In this document: positions 8,440 to 17,260 of the stretch, piece after piece | Layout of the letters: every line of letters starts with the position of its first letter | Position numbering within the stretch: position 1 is the first letter of the stretch | DNA from: Runella sp. MFBS21 | GTDB lineage: Bacteria > Bacteroidota > Bacteroidia > Cytophagales > Spirosomataceae | Length of the DNA: 64,000 nucleotides | NCBI RefSeq assembly: GCF_029433105.1 | Contig: NZ_JARNTW010000003.1 | Coordinates: forward strand, 186,001-250,000 | Reading direction: 5' to 3' | The notes under the pieces: generated by a model | Told to the model about the DNA's origin: nothing | Seen by the model: only the letters and a program-made list of their open reading frames with translations | Databases searched by the model: none | Program-made: the position numbers and the translations under genes

Positions 8440-9921
8440 TTAGTCTTTCGTCCATTGATTATCAACAAGCCGCCAAATCTTTAATGGATTACCGTTTTTT
8501 AGTTCGTCTGGCAAAAGGTGATTGGGGAAATTTTGGAAAGCAAATGGCCTTACAAAACGTTTTATGGCTCGTGCTCCTACCGAGCCAAAACGCCCGTCGG
8601 TACTAGCTGGAAATGGCCCACCATGCTGCATAGCGGCCCCTACTTCTACGCCTGTCGGAACACCATTAAGAATCAATCGACCACAAAGCAGACTGATATT
8701 TTCCAACAATCCTTCTGCCTGAATCAAATCAATTTCATTGGCTATTACCGTACAAGTAAGCTGTCCTTCCAAATGACTTATTACTTCATTCATTTGGGCC
8801 AGATTTTGGCATTTGATAAGGAGAGCAAAAGGGCCAAAAACTTCTTGATGCAAGGTAGGATTGCTCACAAACTCCACTGCGGTAGTAGAAGCTACCGACG
8901 GAATACCCTCATACACTTCGGCGGGCCATTGGCTCTCTGAGGCTAGAGTGACGCCTTCCCGAGAAAGTACATCGTTACGTTTTGTCCGAAAAGCCTTGGC
9001 AATACCTTCGTGCAACATCGTTAAAGGCTGTATTTGGCGTATTTCTTCGGCCAATACTTCCATAAACTTATCCAAACCTGCGCCTTCTATTCCTATGATA
9101 AGCCCCGGTTTAGTACAAAACTGCCCCATTCCACCTGTGATAGAGGCAGCATACATCTTGGCATATTTTTCTGGCTCATTTCCTAGGGCATTAGGCAGTA
9201 AAAATACGGGATTGGTGCTACCCATTTCGGAGAAAACCGGAATCGGTACGGGTCGTTGATTCGCCAAATCAAACAAAGCTTTGCCCCCACCATACGAACC
9301 TGTAAAACCTACTGCGGCGGTTTTAGGATGCATCACTAAAGCTTTCCCCACTTCAAAATTAGCCCCATACACGTGTTCAAATACTCCTTCGGGCATTCCG
9401 GTACGAATGATAGCCTTCTTGATAGCTTCTGCTACCATAGCGGAGGTTTCGGGATGGGCAGGATGGGCTTTTACCACTACTGAGCAGCCGGCCCCCCACG
9501 CTGCTGCGGGATCTACGCCCGCCGTAGAATAAGCAAAGGGGAAATTGCTTGCTCCAAACACCACCACTGGCCCAATCGGTACTAGCATATTACGCACATC
9601 AGGTTTGGGTAAAGGTGTTCTTTCGGGCTGCGCCGTGTCAATCGTCGCTTCCAACCACGAGCCTTCCTCAAGTACATCAGCCACATGACGCAGCTGAAAG
9701 CAAGTACGCCCTCTTTCTCCCACCAAACGCTCATAAGGCAAGTGCGCTTCGCGCATCGCTACTTCTATGACGGCATCACCAAGTAGCTCTAGCTCTTCGG
9801 CAATGGTCCTGATAAACAAAGCCTTTTCTTTGGCCGACTTGCTACGGTATTTCAAAAAAGCTTGGTAGGCGCGATCCATCGCGCTCTCAATTGCGGGAAG
9901 TGTGGTATCTTGATACATCAT
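8440..9921 (-). CDS. NADP-dependent aldehyde dehydrogenase, 2-oxoglutarate semialdehyde dehydrogenase type
   Basis: At 493 residues this has the normal length for the aldehyde dehydrogenase superfamily. It shows PIGPVVVFGASNFPFAYST (substrate and cofactor entry), the Rossmann segment GFTGSYGGGKALFD, the general base Glu in FSEMGSTNPVF and the catalytic Cys in GGMGQFCTKPG. These features and the ESAMDRAYQAF N-terminus fit the 2,5-dioxopentanoate (alpha-ketoglutarate semialdehyde) dehydrogenase group, the last step of trans-4-hydroxyproline, pentose and sugar-acid degradation. It stands alone here; the hydroxyproline-related genes are ~37 kb away. Start choice between two adjacent Met codons is open. 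Confidence 0.82.
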   Translation of the reverse strand: MMYQDTTLPAIESAMDRAYQAFLKYRSKSAKEKALFIRTIAEELELLGDAVIEVAMREAHLPYERLVGERGRTCFQLRHVADVLEEGSWLEATIDTAQPERTPLPKPDVRNMLVPIGPVVVFGASNFPFAYSTAGVDPAAAWGAGCSVVVKAHPAHPETSAMVAEAIKKAIIRTGMPEGVFEHVYGANFEVGKALVMHPKTAAVGFTGSYGGGKALFDLANQRPVPIPVFSEMGSTNPVFLLPNALGNEPEKYAKMYAASITGGMGQFCTKPGLIIGIEGAGLDKFMEVLAEEIRQIQPLTMLHEGIAKAFRTKRNDVLSREGVTLASESQWPAEVYEGIPSVASTTAVEFVSNPTLHQEVFGPFALLIKCQNLAQMNEVISHLEGQLTCTVIANEIDLIQAEGLLENISLLCGRLILNGVPTGVEVGAAMQHGGPFPASTDGRFGSVGARAIKRFVRPFAFQNFPNHLLPDELKNGNPLKIWRLVDNQWTKD

Positions 9922-10074
9922 GTATTGTATTTTATTAGTAACAATTTAGCGGTATGCTTTATGCAAAAAGTCATAAGCTTTTTGGTTTTATCGTACACGA
10001 GAGCTTGAGACTGCACTTTTCTAAAGAAGCTTACAACGAAGGAGCTACCTGTTTTAAAAAATTTGTTTGGTTTA

Positions 10075-10533
10075 CTAGGTTTCGACCACTTTGGTTTTCA
10101 GGCCTCCCCATTCTTTTTCAGACATAGGACCTACCAAATACACATCAATTTCTATCTGTCCTACTTTAAAAGCCTGCATTGGGGCTTGAATGTGGGTTTC
10201 TAGCAAAGCTTTCAAACTTTCAAATTGCGCCACTTGTTGTTTTTCTTCTTCTCCATACCAATCTTCAATGGTAGTGACAGGCTCCCAAAATTTTTCTGGT
10301 TCAATTTCTTGCACTGAAGTTTCGGGTGGAAGCCCCAAAAAAAACTCTAAGTCACTCACGGTTAGAGGAGAAGCCACATTGACTTTTAATTGTATCCATT
10401 CGATTGGCTCGTCTGATTCGCTAGGATAGTACAAATTTTCTAAAAAAGGAGTGACTTTTGAGATCCACGACGTCTCAATGCCGATGTCACTCGAATTAGA
10501 ATCCGATTGATTCTCAATTTGATTGCTTTCCAT
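10075..10533 (-). CDS. Nuclease A inhibitor-like (NuiA family) protein
   Basis: A 152-residue acidic cytoplasmic protein without signal peptide or membrane segment. The motif LYYPSESDEPIEW near residue 35 and the C-terminal end WGGLKTKVVET are the hallmarks I recognise from the NuiA family, whose Anabaena founder binds and blocks the DNA/RNA nuclease NucA. The first ~20 residues are a Ser/Asn-rich, low-complexity lead. No nuclease gene lies in this window, so the target is unknown. Its promoter (TAAGTTTG, minus strand, 10565-10558) overlaps that of the divergent DUF937-like gene. Family assignment is from memory of motif patterns, not from a profile search. Confidence 0.7.
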   Translation of the reverse strand: MESNQIENQSDSNSSDIGIETSWISKVTPFLENLYYPSESDEPIEWIQLKVNVASPLTVSDLEFFLGLPPETSVQEIEPEKFWEPVTTIEDWYGEEEKQQVAQFESLKALLETHIQAPMQAFKVGQIEIDVYLVGPMSEKEWGGLKTKVVET

Positions 10534-10565
10534 TTTGTTATTTTTCTAAATTTGAACCAAACTTA
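10523..10565. promoter_or_regulatory. Overlapping divergent promoters (NuiA-like / DUF937-like)
   Basis: On the plus strand, TTG at 10523-10525, a 21-base spacer and TAAATTTG at 10547-10554 point at the gene starting at 10582. On the minus strand, TAAGTTTG at 10565-10558 points at the gene starting at 10533. The two -7 boxes are only three bases apart, so two polymerases could not bind at once. Confidence 0.6.
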
Positions 10566-10581
10566 AAACATTTTCAAGACA

Positions 10582-11175
10582 ATGCTAGAGCAATTAATGG
10601 GTCTTATCCAAGACAACTCTCAGGATGCTATCGTAAAAAACCCTGCCATCCCCAACCAGTTCAACAGCGACGCGATGCAAACAATCTTCAGTTCGGTAGT
10701 AGGTGGGTTACAAAACCAAGCTCAAGAAGGCAATGTAGGCGGCCTCATGGGTCTCTTGTCAGGGCAAAGCGGCACAGGTAATAACTTAATGGGAAATCCT
10801 ATTGTATCGGGTATTGCTCAAAATGCTATCAGTAGCTTAATGGAGAAATTTGGCTTATCAAATAGCGCAGCGGCTGGTATTATCTCTCAGGTACTTCCAG
10901 GAGTACTAACTTCACTCATTTCTAAAGTAAGCAACCCTGGCGATAATAGCTTAGATTTTGGTGGTATCATGGGTTCTTTATTGGGTGGTCAGACTCAGCA
11001 AGCTCAACAGCAAGGTGGCTTTGATTTTAATCAAATCGGATACGCTTTGGCCGACGGAAAGCTCGACATGAACGATGTGATGAGAATCGGTGGTAGTCTT
11101 CTCGGTGGTAGCAGCAACAAAAGTAACTCAGGAGGAGGCTTGGGTGGCTTACTTGGTGGCCTTTTTGGGAAATAA
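10582..11175 (+). CDS. DUF937/YidB-like glycine-rich protein
   Basis: A 197-residue protein without signal peptide. The N-terminal half (LMGLIQDNSQDAIVKN, then SGIAQNAISSLMEKFGLSN and LPGVLTSLISKVSNPGD) follows the helical pattern of DUF937 and YidB-type proteins. The C-terminal third is Gly/Gln/Ser-rich and ends in LGGLLGGLFGK. The biochemical role of the family is not known. The gene is well delimited: promoter at 10523-10554 and a strong intrinsic terminator at 11201-11233, so it is transcribed as a single-gene unit. Confidence 0.75.
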   Translation: MLEQLMGLIQDNSQDAIVKNPAIPNQFNSDAMQTIFSSVVGGLQNQAQEGNVGGLMGLLSGQSGTGNNLMGNPIVSGIAQNAISSLMEKFGLSNSAAAGIISQVLPGVLTSLISKVSNPGDNSLDFGGIMGSLLGGQTQQAQQQGGFDFNQIGYALADGKLDMNDVMRIGGSLLGGSSNKSNSGGGLGGLLGGLFGK

Positions 11176-11200
11176 AAATCCTTATATATTCATTAAAACG

Positions 11201-11233
11201 AAAGCGTCTAAAAGAAATTTTAGGCGCTTTTTT
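11201..11233 (+). terminator. Intrinsic terminator after the DUF937-like gene
   Basis: A 13-bp stem (11201-11213 with 11218-11230, one wobble) closed by a GAAA tetraloop and followed by a run of six T. It is 25 bases after the stop codon. Confidence 0.85.
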
Positions 11234-11309
11234 AGTTCAATTACAAAAGGTAAAGTCATCCATTTTTCTGCTTTAATAGTTAATCTTTTTCATTTATTCT
11301 ATTAGTATT

Positions 11310-11639
11310 ATGCCAAGATATTGTTTAGCCCTTGACCTCAAAGACGACGAAACGCTAATTGCCGAATACGAAAAATACCACGAAAAAATCAGACCCGAGA
11401 TTGCGGAGAGTATCACCAGCTCGGGTATTACCAACATGGAAATTTACCGTATCGGCAATCGTTTGTTTATGATTATGGATACTACCGATGACTTTTCATT
11501 TGAGGCCAAAGCCGCCGCCGATGCCGCCAACCCCAAAGTACAAGAATGGGAAAATCTGATGTGGAACTATCAGCAAGCATTGCCTATGGCCAAAGAAGGC
11601 GAAAAATGGCTCGTGATGAAACCTATTTTTAAGCTTTAA
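11310..11639 (+). CDS. L-rhamnose mutarotase family protein
   Basis: A 109-residue protein of the rhamnose/fucose mutarotase family (usual size 100-115). The dimeric ferredoxin-like fold is indicated by YCLALDLKDDETLIAEYEKYH at the N-terminus, the GITNMEIYRIGNRLFMIMDT core and the C-terminal WEN-W...Q block with MVMKPIFKL-like ending (here LVMKPIFKL). It interconverts alpha and beta anomers of a 6-deoxyhexose, helping sugar catabolism. No rhamnose or fucose pathway gene is adjacent; a sugar-isomerase-like gene lies at 26.7-28.1 kb. A perfect palindrome starts six bases after the stop. Confidence 0.85.
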   Translation: MPRYCLALDLKDDETLIAEYEKYHEKIRPEIAESITSSGITNMEIYRIGNRLFMIMDTTDDFSFEAKAAADAANPKVQEWENLMWNYQQALPMAKEGEKWLVMKPIFKL

Positions 11640-11644
11640 TACTG

Positions 11645-11677
11645 AACGCTGGCGACGTTTGAAACGTCGCCAGCGTT
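11645..11677. repeat. 33-base perfect palindrome (GTT-N3-AAC type)
   Basis: Arms aacgctggcgacgtt (11645-11659) and aacgtcgccagcgtt (11663-11677) are exact reverse complements around TGA. It lies between convergent genes. The arms meet as GTT-nnn-AAC, like the elements at 36044, 39481 and 49265. It could act as a terminator, but there is no U-run. Confidence 0.8.
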
Positions 11678-11701
11678 GAAACCCATTTTCAAATTAGCAT
11701 A

Positions 11702-12763
11702 TCAAACTTCCTCATTGAAAAAAGCGCCATTTTGTGTAGCAAGAAAAGCGTCAAGAGGAATTTCTTCTTGTTTGATAAAACCTTGTTGTGACAATGTTCC
11801 GGCTGCCACCATCTCCACCACTGCTGCAATAGAAGCCGCAGTAGTCCAAGAAATAGCTCGCCAATGTTGTCCGTCAATTTCGCGAGGATGATAGGCTCTA
11901 TAAAATTCTTCTCTGGCCAAACTACCTGCTTGCCAGCCTTCTACCACGGCATATACATATACTACATCTTGTTTTACGGGAGGCTTGGCTGCGGTCAAAA
12001 TCTCTTCAATTTGCGCTCGACGGTTTTTCATAATCAATTCATAAAGCAAAAAACGCATCAATTTAGCATGCCCCGGATACCGAATCGTTTTGTAATTAAG
12101 CGTATCTACTTTTCCTAAGTAAGTTTCGCACATAGTGCCTAGACCTCCAGAAGTACTAAAAGCTTCAAATTCTTGTCCTTCGATATTGATTACTTCGATA
12201 CCATCAAGCGACGATACCATTTTACGTTCGCCATTGTGGATGACTTCTGCGTCGTTGATATACTCATTGATAACCCCCGCCGGTGACCACGTAAACGAGT
12301 AGCCCAACAATCCATTTGGATAACGAGGCAGTGCACCTACCCTCAATTCTATGTCGCGGAGTTTATCAAATCTTTTTTCCAAATCTGCTCCTACAATACC
12401 AATCAGACCCGGAGCCAACCCACACTGCGGTGCCATGACCCCACGGTGGCCAGTAGCCATCTCCCTAATAGCCGCCGTAGTAGGCACATCTTCGGTCAAA
12501 TCAAAGTAATGAATCCCTATTTCATGAGCAGACTGAGCAATGGGCAAATTGAGATTGTAAGGCATACACGACACCACGGCATCATACTCTTTCAAAATTT
12601 TTTTGAGAAGGTCGATATTTGTCACATCGCCTTCTATAATCTCAAAAGGCAAGGATTTAGATGGACGTCGTAAATCTAAACCTCTGACAGTAAATTGTTT
12701 ACTAAGCAAGGTAGCGACCAATGAACCAACCTTACCCAAGCCAATGACTAATACATTTTGCAT
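11702..12763 (-). CDS. Saccharopine dehydrogenase-like / lysine 6-dehydrogenase family oxidoreductase
   Basis: Starting at 12763 the protein has 353 residues and opens MQNVLVIGLGKVGSLVATLL, a textbook Rossmann NAD(P)-binding loop (GxGxxG) right at the N-terminus. The frame runs 42 residues further upstream, but that part is hydrophobic junk that would push the loop inward. AVVSCMPYNLNLPIAQ, QCGLAPGLIGIVGADL and GYSFTWSPAGVINEYI match lysine 6-dehydrogenase and related saccharopine-dehydrogenase-fold enzymes. These oxidise an amino acid at the side chain or reduce the imine. The precise substrate is unclear. It is monocistronic and divergent from recJ. Confidence 0.8.
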   Translation of the reverse strand: MQNVLVIGLGKVGSLVATLLSKQFTVRGLDLRRPSKSLPFEIIEGDVTNIDLLKKILKEYDAVVSCMPYNLNLPIAQSAHEIGIHYFDLTEDVPTTAAIREMATGHRGVMAPQCGLAPGLIGIVGADLEKRFDKLRDIELRVGALPRYPNGLLGYSFTWSPAGVINEYINDAEVIHNGERKMVSSLDGIEVINIEGQEFEAFSTSGGLGTMCETYLGKVDTLNYKTIRYPGHAKLMRFLLYELIMKNRRAQIEEILTAAKPPVKQDVVYVYAVVEGWQAGSLAREEFYRAYHPREIDGQHWRAISWTTAASIAAVVEMVAAGTLSQQGFIKQEEIPLDAFLATQNGAFFNEEV

Positions 12764-13123
12764 GGTTACTATTTGATTTTTGGATGAGAAATACAATGAA
12801 AATACTAGAACTATTGCCGAAAAATAACGACACGAGAAGACACTAGGGTACAAAAGAACAGGCACTACGAAGGTAGGCCAAGCGAGCAAGATATTTTTTA
12901 AGGTCTGGATTCATGACAAAACAAATGTAAAAATCCTTTGTTGTTTGGGCAAGCAGTTGTTAAAAAATCTAAATCCCCTTTCCTAAAAATGCAGTTTCAT
13001 CAATATCCACAAAACCAAATTCACTGATTATCAAACCAATACACATTGTCATTTATAACTAATTTGATAACAGATATTGAGAAAATTTAAAAGCTGTCGA
13101 TGATTTTTGTTACTTTGCAAAAT
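12764..13123. other. Divergent intergenic region before recJ
   Basis: About 360 bases between the saccharopine-dehydrogenase-like gene and recJ. It carries the untranslated upstream extension of the former. A box close to the -7 consensus (TACTTTGC) sits at about 13110-13117, just before the recJ start. I see no small gene or repeat here. Confidence 0.5.
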
Positions 13124-14848
13124 ATGAATATCAAACGCTGGACATACCCCAACCCTCTGACATCCGAACAAATCGCTCAAGCAGAATCGTTGACCGCCGC
13201 CATCAATGTAAATCCATTTTTGGGGCGTCTGTTGGTTCAAAGAGGCATTACTAATTTTGAAGAAGCCAAAGATTTTTTTCGTCCTTCTCTTAGTCATCTC
13301 CATGATCCTTTTTTGATGAAAGACATGGACAAAGCCGTCACAAGGTTATTGCAAGCTTTTCAAAATCAGGAGAAAATCATCGTTTATGGAGACTATGACG
13401 TAGACGGTGCCACTTCGGTAGCGCTGTTTTATGGTTATCTCAAACAGTTTTATCCTCATCTCGAATATTATATTCCCGATCGCTACTCAGAAGGCTATGG
13501 CGTATCGTGGCAAGGCATCGAATATGCCCAGAAAAATGGTTTTACACTTATCGTCACACTCGACTGCGGCATCAAATCGGCCGACAAAGTAGCCGTCGCG
13601 CGAGAAAAAGGGATTGATTTTATTATTTGTGATCACCACCGCCCTGACCTCAATCTTCCAGCGGCAGTGGCGGTACTCGACCCCAAACGCGAAGATTGTC
13701 CCTATCCTTACAAAGAGCTAACAGGCTGTGGTGTAGGCTTTAAACTTTTACAGGGGCTTTGTCAGCAGGGTTTTGCGGACGAAACCGTTTTGGAAAGCTA
13801 TTTGGATTTGTTGGTAGTAAGTATTGCCGCCGACATCGTTCATATCACAGGCGAAAACCGTGTCTTAGCAACTTTTGGCCTCAAAAAAATCAATCAACGG
13901 CAGCGCATCGGACTCAATGCCCTGATTGATATTGCGGGTTTCAAAAATGAGTTAGACATTACTAATATTGTTTTTGGATTAGCACCTCGCATCAATGCCG
14001 CTGGGCGTATTGCGCACGCCAAGGAAGCCGTCCGGCTCTTGCTCTCAAACGACAAAGAACAAGCCGATGCTTTTGCGCAAGAAATCAATCAACACAACAG
14101 CGACCGCCGCAACTTCGATACCAGCATCACCGACGAAGCACTCAATATGATCAGGGAGAATCATTGGTTGTTGGAGGCGAAAAGTACCGTTTTGTACAAA
14201 GAAGATTGGCACAAAGGGGTTGTCGGGATTGTAGCGAGTCGTTGTATTGAGCATTTTCATCGTCCTACCATCATTCTTACCCATTCCAATGGCAAAGCTG
14301 CTGGCTCTGCTCGTTCGGTACCGGGTTTTGATGTTTACGAGGCGATTGAGGCTTGCTCAGATTTGTTAGAACAGTTTGGTGGACATACCTTCGCCGCAGG
14401 TTTATCCCTACCAGTGGATAATGTAGAAGCTTTTCGAATTAAGTTTGATCAAATCGTAAGAGAAAGGATTTTGCCCGAACAACTCACTCCTTTGGTGGAG
14501 ATTGACATGGAGCTGGACTTAAACATTATCAACCCTCGTTTTTATGGTATTCTCAAACAAATGGCGCCTTTTGGCCCTGGAAATATGACTCCCGTTTTTG
14601 CGAGTCACGATGTACGAATGAGCGGTAACCCTACTCTTATGAAAGAAAAACACTTGAAGCTAGAGGTATTTCAACCCACACCTCAAGGTGCCGTGAAGTT
14701 TACGGCAGTAGGCTTTGGTATGGCGGATTTTTATCCAAAACTTGTAAGTGGCAAACCTTTCTCTATTGCTTATACCATCGAAGAAAATACGTTTCGCGAC
14801 AAAACTACGTTACAGTTGTATTTGAAAGATATAAAGTTTGAAGCCTAA
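13124..14848 (+). CDS. recJ: Single-stranded-DNA-specific exonuclease RecJ
   Basis: A 574-residue protein from the Met at 13124 (MNIKRWTYPNP). An ATG eight codons earlier overlaps the likely -7 box, so the later start is preferred. The DHH phosphoesterase motifs are all present: GDYDVDGATS, LDCGIKSADK, FIICDHHRPD and, in the DHHA1 domain, GGHTFAAGLSL. The C-terminal third is the OB-fold domain. RecJ degrades 5'-ended single-stranded DNA in RecF-pathway recombination, mismatch and base-excision repair. lptB follows after ~45 bp, with an imperfect hairpin between, so the two may be partly co-transcribed. Confidence 0.95.
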   Translation: MNIKRWTYPNPLTSEQIAQAESLTAAINVNPFLGRLLVQRGITNFEEAKDFFRPSLSHLHDPFLMKDMDKAVTRLLQAFQNQEKIIVYGDYDVDGATSVALFYGYLKQFYPHLEYYIPDRYSEGYGVSWQGIEYAQKNGFTLIVTLDCGIKSADKVAVAREKGIDFIICDHHRPDLNLPAAVAVLDPKREDCPYPYKELTGCGVGFKLLQGLCQQGFADETVLESYLDLLVVSIAADIVHITGENRVLATFGLKKINQRQRIGLNALIDIAGFKNELDITNIVFGLAPRINAAGRIAHAKEAVRLLLSNDKEQADAFAQEINQHNSDRRNFDTSITDEALNMIRENHWLLEAKSTVLYKEDWHKGVVGIVASRCIEHFHRPTIILTHSNGKAAGSARSVPGFDVYEAIEACSDLLEQFGGHTFAAGLSLPVDNVEAFRIKFDQIVRERILPEQLTPLVEIDMELDLNIINPRFYGILKQMAPFGPGNMTPVFASHDVRMSGNPTLMKEKHLKLEVFQPTPQGAVKFTAVGFGMADFYPKLVSGKPFSIAYTIEENTFRDKTTLQLYLKDIKFEA

Positions 14849-14893
14849 AGGCTTTTATACACTTCTATCAGGAGTGTGTAAACAAACCAACCC

Positions 14894-15625
14894 ATGATTC
14901 TTAGAACAGAAAATTTAATTAAGAAATACGGTTCTCGCCTCGTCAACGACCACGTGAGCTATCAAGTAGGACAAGGTGAAATCGTAGGTTTGCTTGGTCC
15001 CAATGGCGCCGGAAAAACCACCTCTTTTTACATGGCTACTGGTCTGGTAAAACCCAACAGCGGCCACGTATACATCGATGACAAAGACATTACCGACCTG
15101 CCCATGTACAAACGTGCACGACTAGGCGTGGGATATTTAGCTCAGGAGGCATCTGTATTCCGAACGCTCACAGTCGAAGAAAACATCATGGCGGTGCTTG
15201 AAATGACCTCTCTCTCCAAAGCCGAACAAAAACATAAATGTGAAGAACTCCTCGATGAGTTTAGTCTTCATCATGTTCGCAAAAACAAAGGTATGGTGCT
15301 TTCGGGTGGTGAGCGCCGACGTACCGAAATCGCCCGTTGCTTGGCCGTTGATCCTAAATTTATTTTGTTGGATGAACCTTTTGCGGGAGTTGACCCCATT
15401 GCGGTAGAAGATATTCAGACGATTGTGGCCAAATTAAAATATAAAAACATCGGAATCCTCATCACTGACCACAATGTATCCGAAACTCTCTCTATCACCG
15501 ACCGTGCTTATTTGCTTTTTGAAGGAAAAATCCTAAAACAAGGTACACCAGAAGAATTAGCCGCCGACCCTCAAGTACGTCGTTTGTATTTGGGTCAAAG
15601 TTTTGAACTCAAAAGAAAAATCTAA
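14894..15625 (+). CDS. lptB: LPS export ABC transporter ATP-binding protein LptB
   Basis: A 243-residue ATPase, the exact family size. It has Walker [12 protein letters not shown], the Q-loop [16 protein letters not shown], the signature [15 protein letters not shown], Walker [14 protein letters not shown] and the switch ITDHNVSET. The sequences [21 protein letters not shown] and [19 protein letters not shown] are diagnostic for LptB. It drives LptFG to pull lipopolysaccharide out of the inner membrane, an envelope function. In many Bacteroidota it is unlinked from lptF and lptG, as here. It follows recJ on the same strand. Confidence 0.95.
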   Translation: MILRTENLIKKYGSRLVNDHVSYQVGQGEIVGLLGPNGAGKTTSFYMATGLVKPNSGHVYIDDKDITDLPMYKRARLGVGYLAQEASVFRTLTVEENIMAVLEMTSLSKAEQKHKCEELLDEFSLHHVRKNKGMVLSGGERRRTEIARCLAVDPKFILLDEPFAGVDPIAVEDIQTIVAKLKYKNIGILITDHNVSETLSITDRAYLLFEGKILKQGTPEELAADPQVRRLYLGQSFELKRKI

Positions 15626-15777
15626 GAAAATAGGTAATTGGGGCAAAAAGAGCTACCTCAAAAAATCCTTTCAAGATTTACTTTTTGCCATTTATCCTTT
15701 ATTTTTCTGTCGCTTTTTTGAGATTCTTACCTTTACCGTCATTCTCAATCTAACTAATCCTTTAAACTACCCTTTTC

Positions 15778-16296
15778 ATGGAACCGCAAACAACTACCGC
15801 TCGAATTTCCCTTAAATATGGCATTATTTCGGCCGTTGGATCTATCATTTTTATCACTATTTTGTACTTAACAGACCAAAGCACCAATGCTGCCATTAGC
15901 TGGTTAGGGATGATTATTCCTATCGCGGCAATGGTGATGGGCATGAAGGAATTCAGAAACCTAAACCAAGGATTCATGACTTACGGACAAGGTTTGGGAA
16001 TTGGCACGTTGATGTCGGCAATATCTGGTTTTTTGAGTTCTGTTTACACCTACATTTACAACATATTCATTGACCCCACCTTGCGTCAACAAATGCTAGA
16101 CAAAGTACGTGATGACCTAGAAAGTAAAGGTATGGATGATACCCAAGTGGAGGCTGCACTCGAAATGACCCAAAAATTCTCTACTCCTGGCATTACCTTC
16201 TTTGTTGGTATTTTGATGTCGATTATTATGGGCTTTATTTTTTCGCTTATTATTTCAGCTATTTTCAAGAAAGACAAACCATTTGACCTTGAATAA
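15778..16296 (+). CDS. DUF4199 family membrane protein
   Basis: A 172-residue protein of four predicted membrane segments (about residues 13-30, 38-58, 75-98 and 138-160). The pattern MEPQTTTARISLKYGII at the start, IAAMVMGMKEFRNLNQG after the second segment and FMTYGQGLGIGTLMSAISGF is that of DUF4199, a Bacteroidota family of unknown role. A soluble stretch (~105-135) rich in charged residues separates the third and fourth segments. The 150-bp gap before it is AT-rich, and no convincing promoter is seen. Confidence 0.8.
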   Translation: MEPQTTTARISLKYGIISAVGSIIFITILYLTDQSTNAAISWLGMIIPIAAMVMGMKEFRNLNQGFMTYGQGLGIGTLMSAISGFLSSVYTYIYNIFIDPTLRQQMLDKVRDDLESKGMDDTQVEAALEMTQKFSTPGITFFVGILMSIIMGFIFSLIISAIFKKDKPFDLE

Positions 16297-16391
16297 ACGT
16301 GAAGATTTTATCAACCTTGCAATAATTATTGACACAAAATCAGACTTTCCTAGTTTTATATAAACTTCGTAGAGGTCCGCAAAGCCTTCTT

Positions 16392-16399
16392 TAAATTTG
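16392..16399 (+). promoter_or_regulatory. Candidate -7 box for gldF
   Basis: TAAATTTG fits the TAnnTTTG box, 41 bases before the gldF start. No TTG is seen at the expected -33 distance, so this is a weak call. Confidence 0.4.
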
Positions 16400-16439
16400 C
16401 CTCGTTACTCAAATTCATAGCGTAATTTGTCCCTTTAAA

Positions 16440-17168
16440 ATGATTGCTATTTTTCGAAAAGAAATCTTTTCATTTTTTAGTTCGCTCACGGCCTATATCG
16501 TCATGGGGGTATTTTTGACGGCAGTGGGTTTGCTGCTTTGGGTATTTCCAGATACCAATGTCCTTAATTATGGCTATGCCGATTTAGGTACTTTTTTCAA
16601 TCTTACACCTTTAGTATTGCTGTTTTTGATTCCAGCTATTACGATGCGGGCTTTGGCGGAGGAAGTAAAAAATGGCACCATTGAATTGCTCCTTACCAAA
16701 CCATTAGGTAATTGGTCTTTGGTTTTAGGAAAATTTTGGGCCAGCCTGGCACTTACTTTTTTGGCGCTGATTCCTACATTGCTTTATTACTATACGGTTT
16801 ATCAACTTGGCAATCCCGTCGGCAATATCGACTCGGCAGCCGTATTTGGATCTTATATTGGTCTTTTGTTTTTGAGTGCGGTGTTTGTATCTATTGGATT
16901 ATGGACTTCCTCGCTTTCCGACAATCAAATCGTAGCTTTTGTATTGGGGGTTTTTATTTGTTTTCTTTTATACACAGGGATTGGTGCCATTGCAAAACTA
17001 GATTTTTGGGGAGAATTTTCTTATCCACTTTCTTGGATTTCGCTCGATGAACAATACGCCGACTTAGGTCGGGGGCTTATTGATAGCCGCAATGTCGTCT
17101 ATCTTACTTCGGTCGCTGTTTTATTTTTATGGATGACCCAAAATAGAATTGCGAGTCGGCGGAAATAA
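16440..17168 (+). CDS. gldF: Gliding-motility ABC transporter permease GldF
   Basis: A 242-residue ABC-2 type permease with six membrane segments. The N-terminus MIAIFRKEIFSFFSSLTAYIV and the block FLIPAITMRALAEEVKNGTIELLL followed by KPLGNWSLVLGKFW are typical of GldF. In Flavobacterium johnsoniae, GldF works with GldG (auxiliary subunit) and GldA (ATPase) and is needed for gliding; many non-gliders retain the genes. Here gldG, which normally follows at once, is missing: the next gene is an oxoprolinase. gldA is also not in the window. The start ATG follows a short CCCTTTAAA stretch. Confidence 0.85.
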   Translation: MIAIFRKEIFSFFSSLTAYIVMGVFLTAVGLLLWVFPDTNVLNYGYADLGTFFNLTPLVLLFLIPAITMRALAEEVKNGTIELLLTKPLGNWSLVLGKFWASLALTFLALIPTLLYYYTVYQLGNPVGNIDSAAVFGSYIGLLFLSAVFVSIGLWTSSLSDNQIVAFVLGVFICFLLYTGIGAIAKLDFWGEFSYPLSWISLDEQYADLGRGLIDSRNVVYLTSVAVLFLWMTQNRIASRRK

Positions 17169-17191
17169 CCTAAATTTAAGCTCTTAAAGGG

Positions 17192-17232
17192 AGGGTTAAA
17201 GGTGAAGGAAATCTTTCCTTACTTTTAACCCT
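17192..17232 (+). terminator. Stem-loop after gldF
   Basis: Imperfect inverted repeat (about 17192-17210 with 17213-17232, several G-U pairs) located between gldF and the oxoprolinase gene. It probably ends the gldF transcript, but the U-run is poor. Confidence 0.45.
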
Positions 17233-17260
17233 TCATCGTTTAAACATTCACTAATCTGCA

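Noticed and set aside
11676-11891. Open frame after the palindrome starting TTG and reading KPIFKLA
   Set aside because: It runs antisense through the saccharopine-dehydrogenase-like gene; only the repeated tail is of interest.
16341-16376. Possible degenerate palindrome (agactttcctagttt...aaacttcgtagaggtc)
   Set aside because: Arms match poorly, so I do not count it with the perfect palindromes, although it recalls the arms at 45434-45500.
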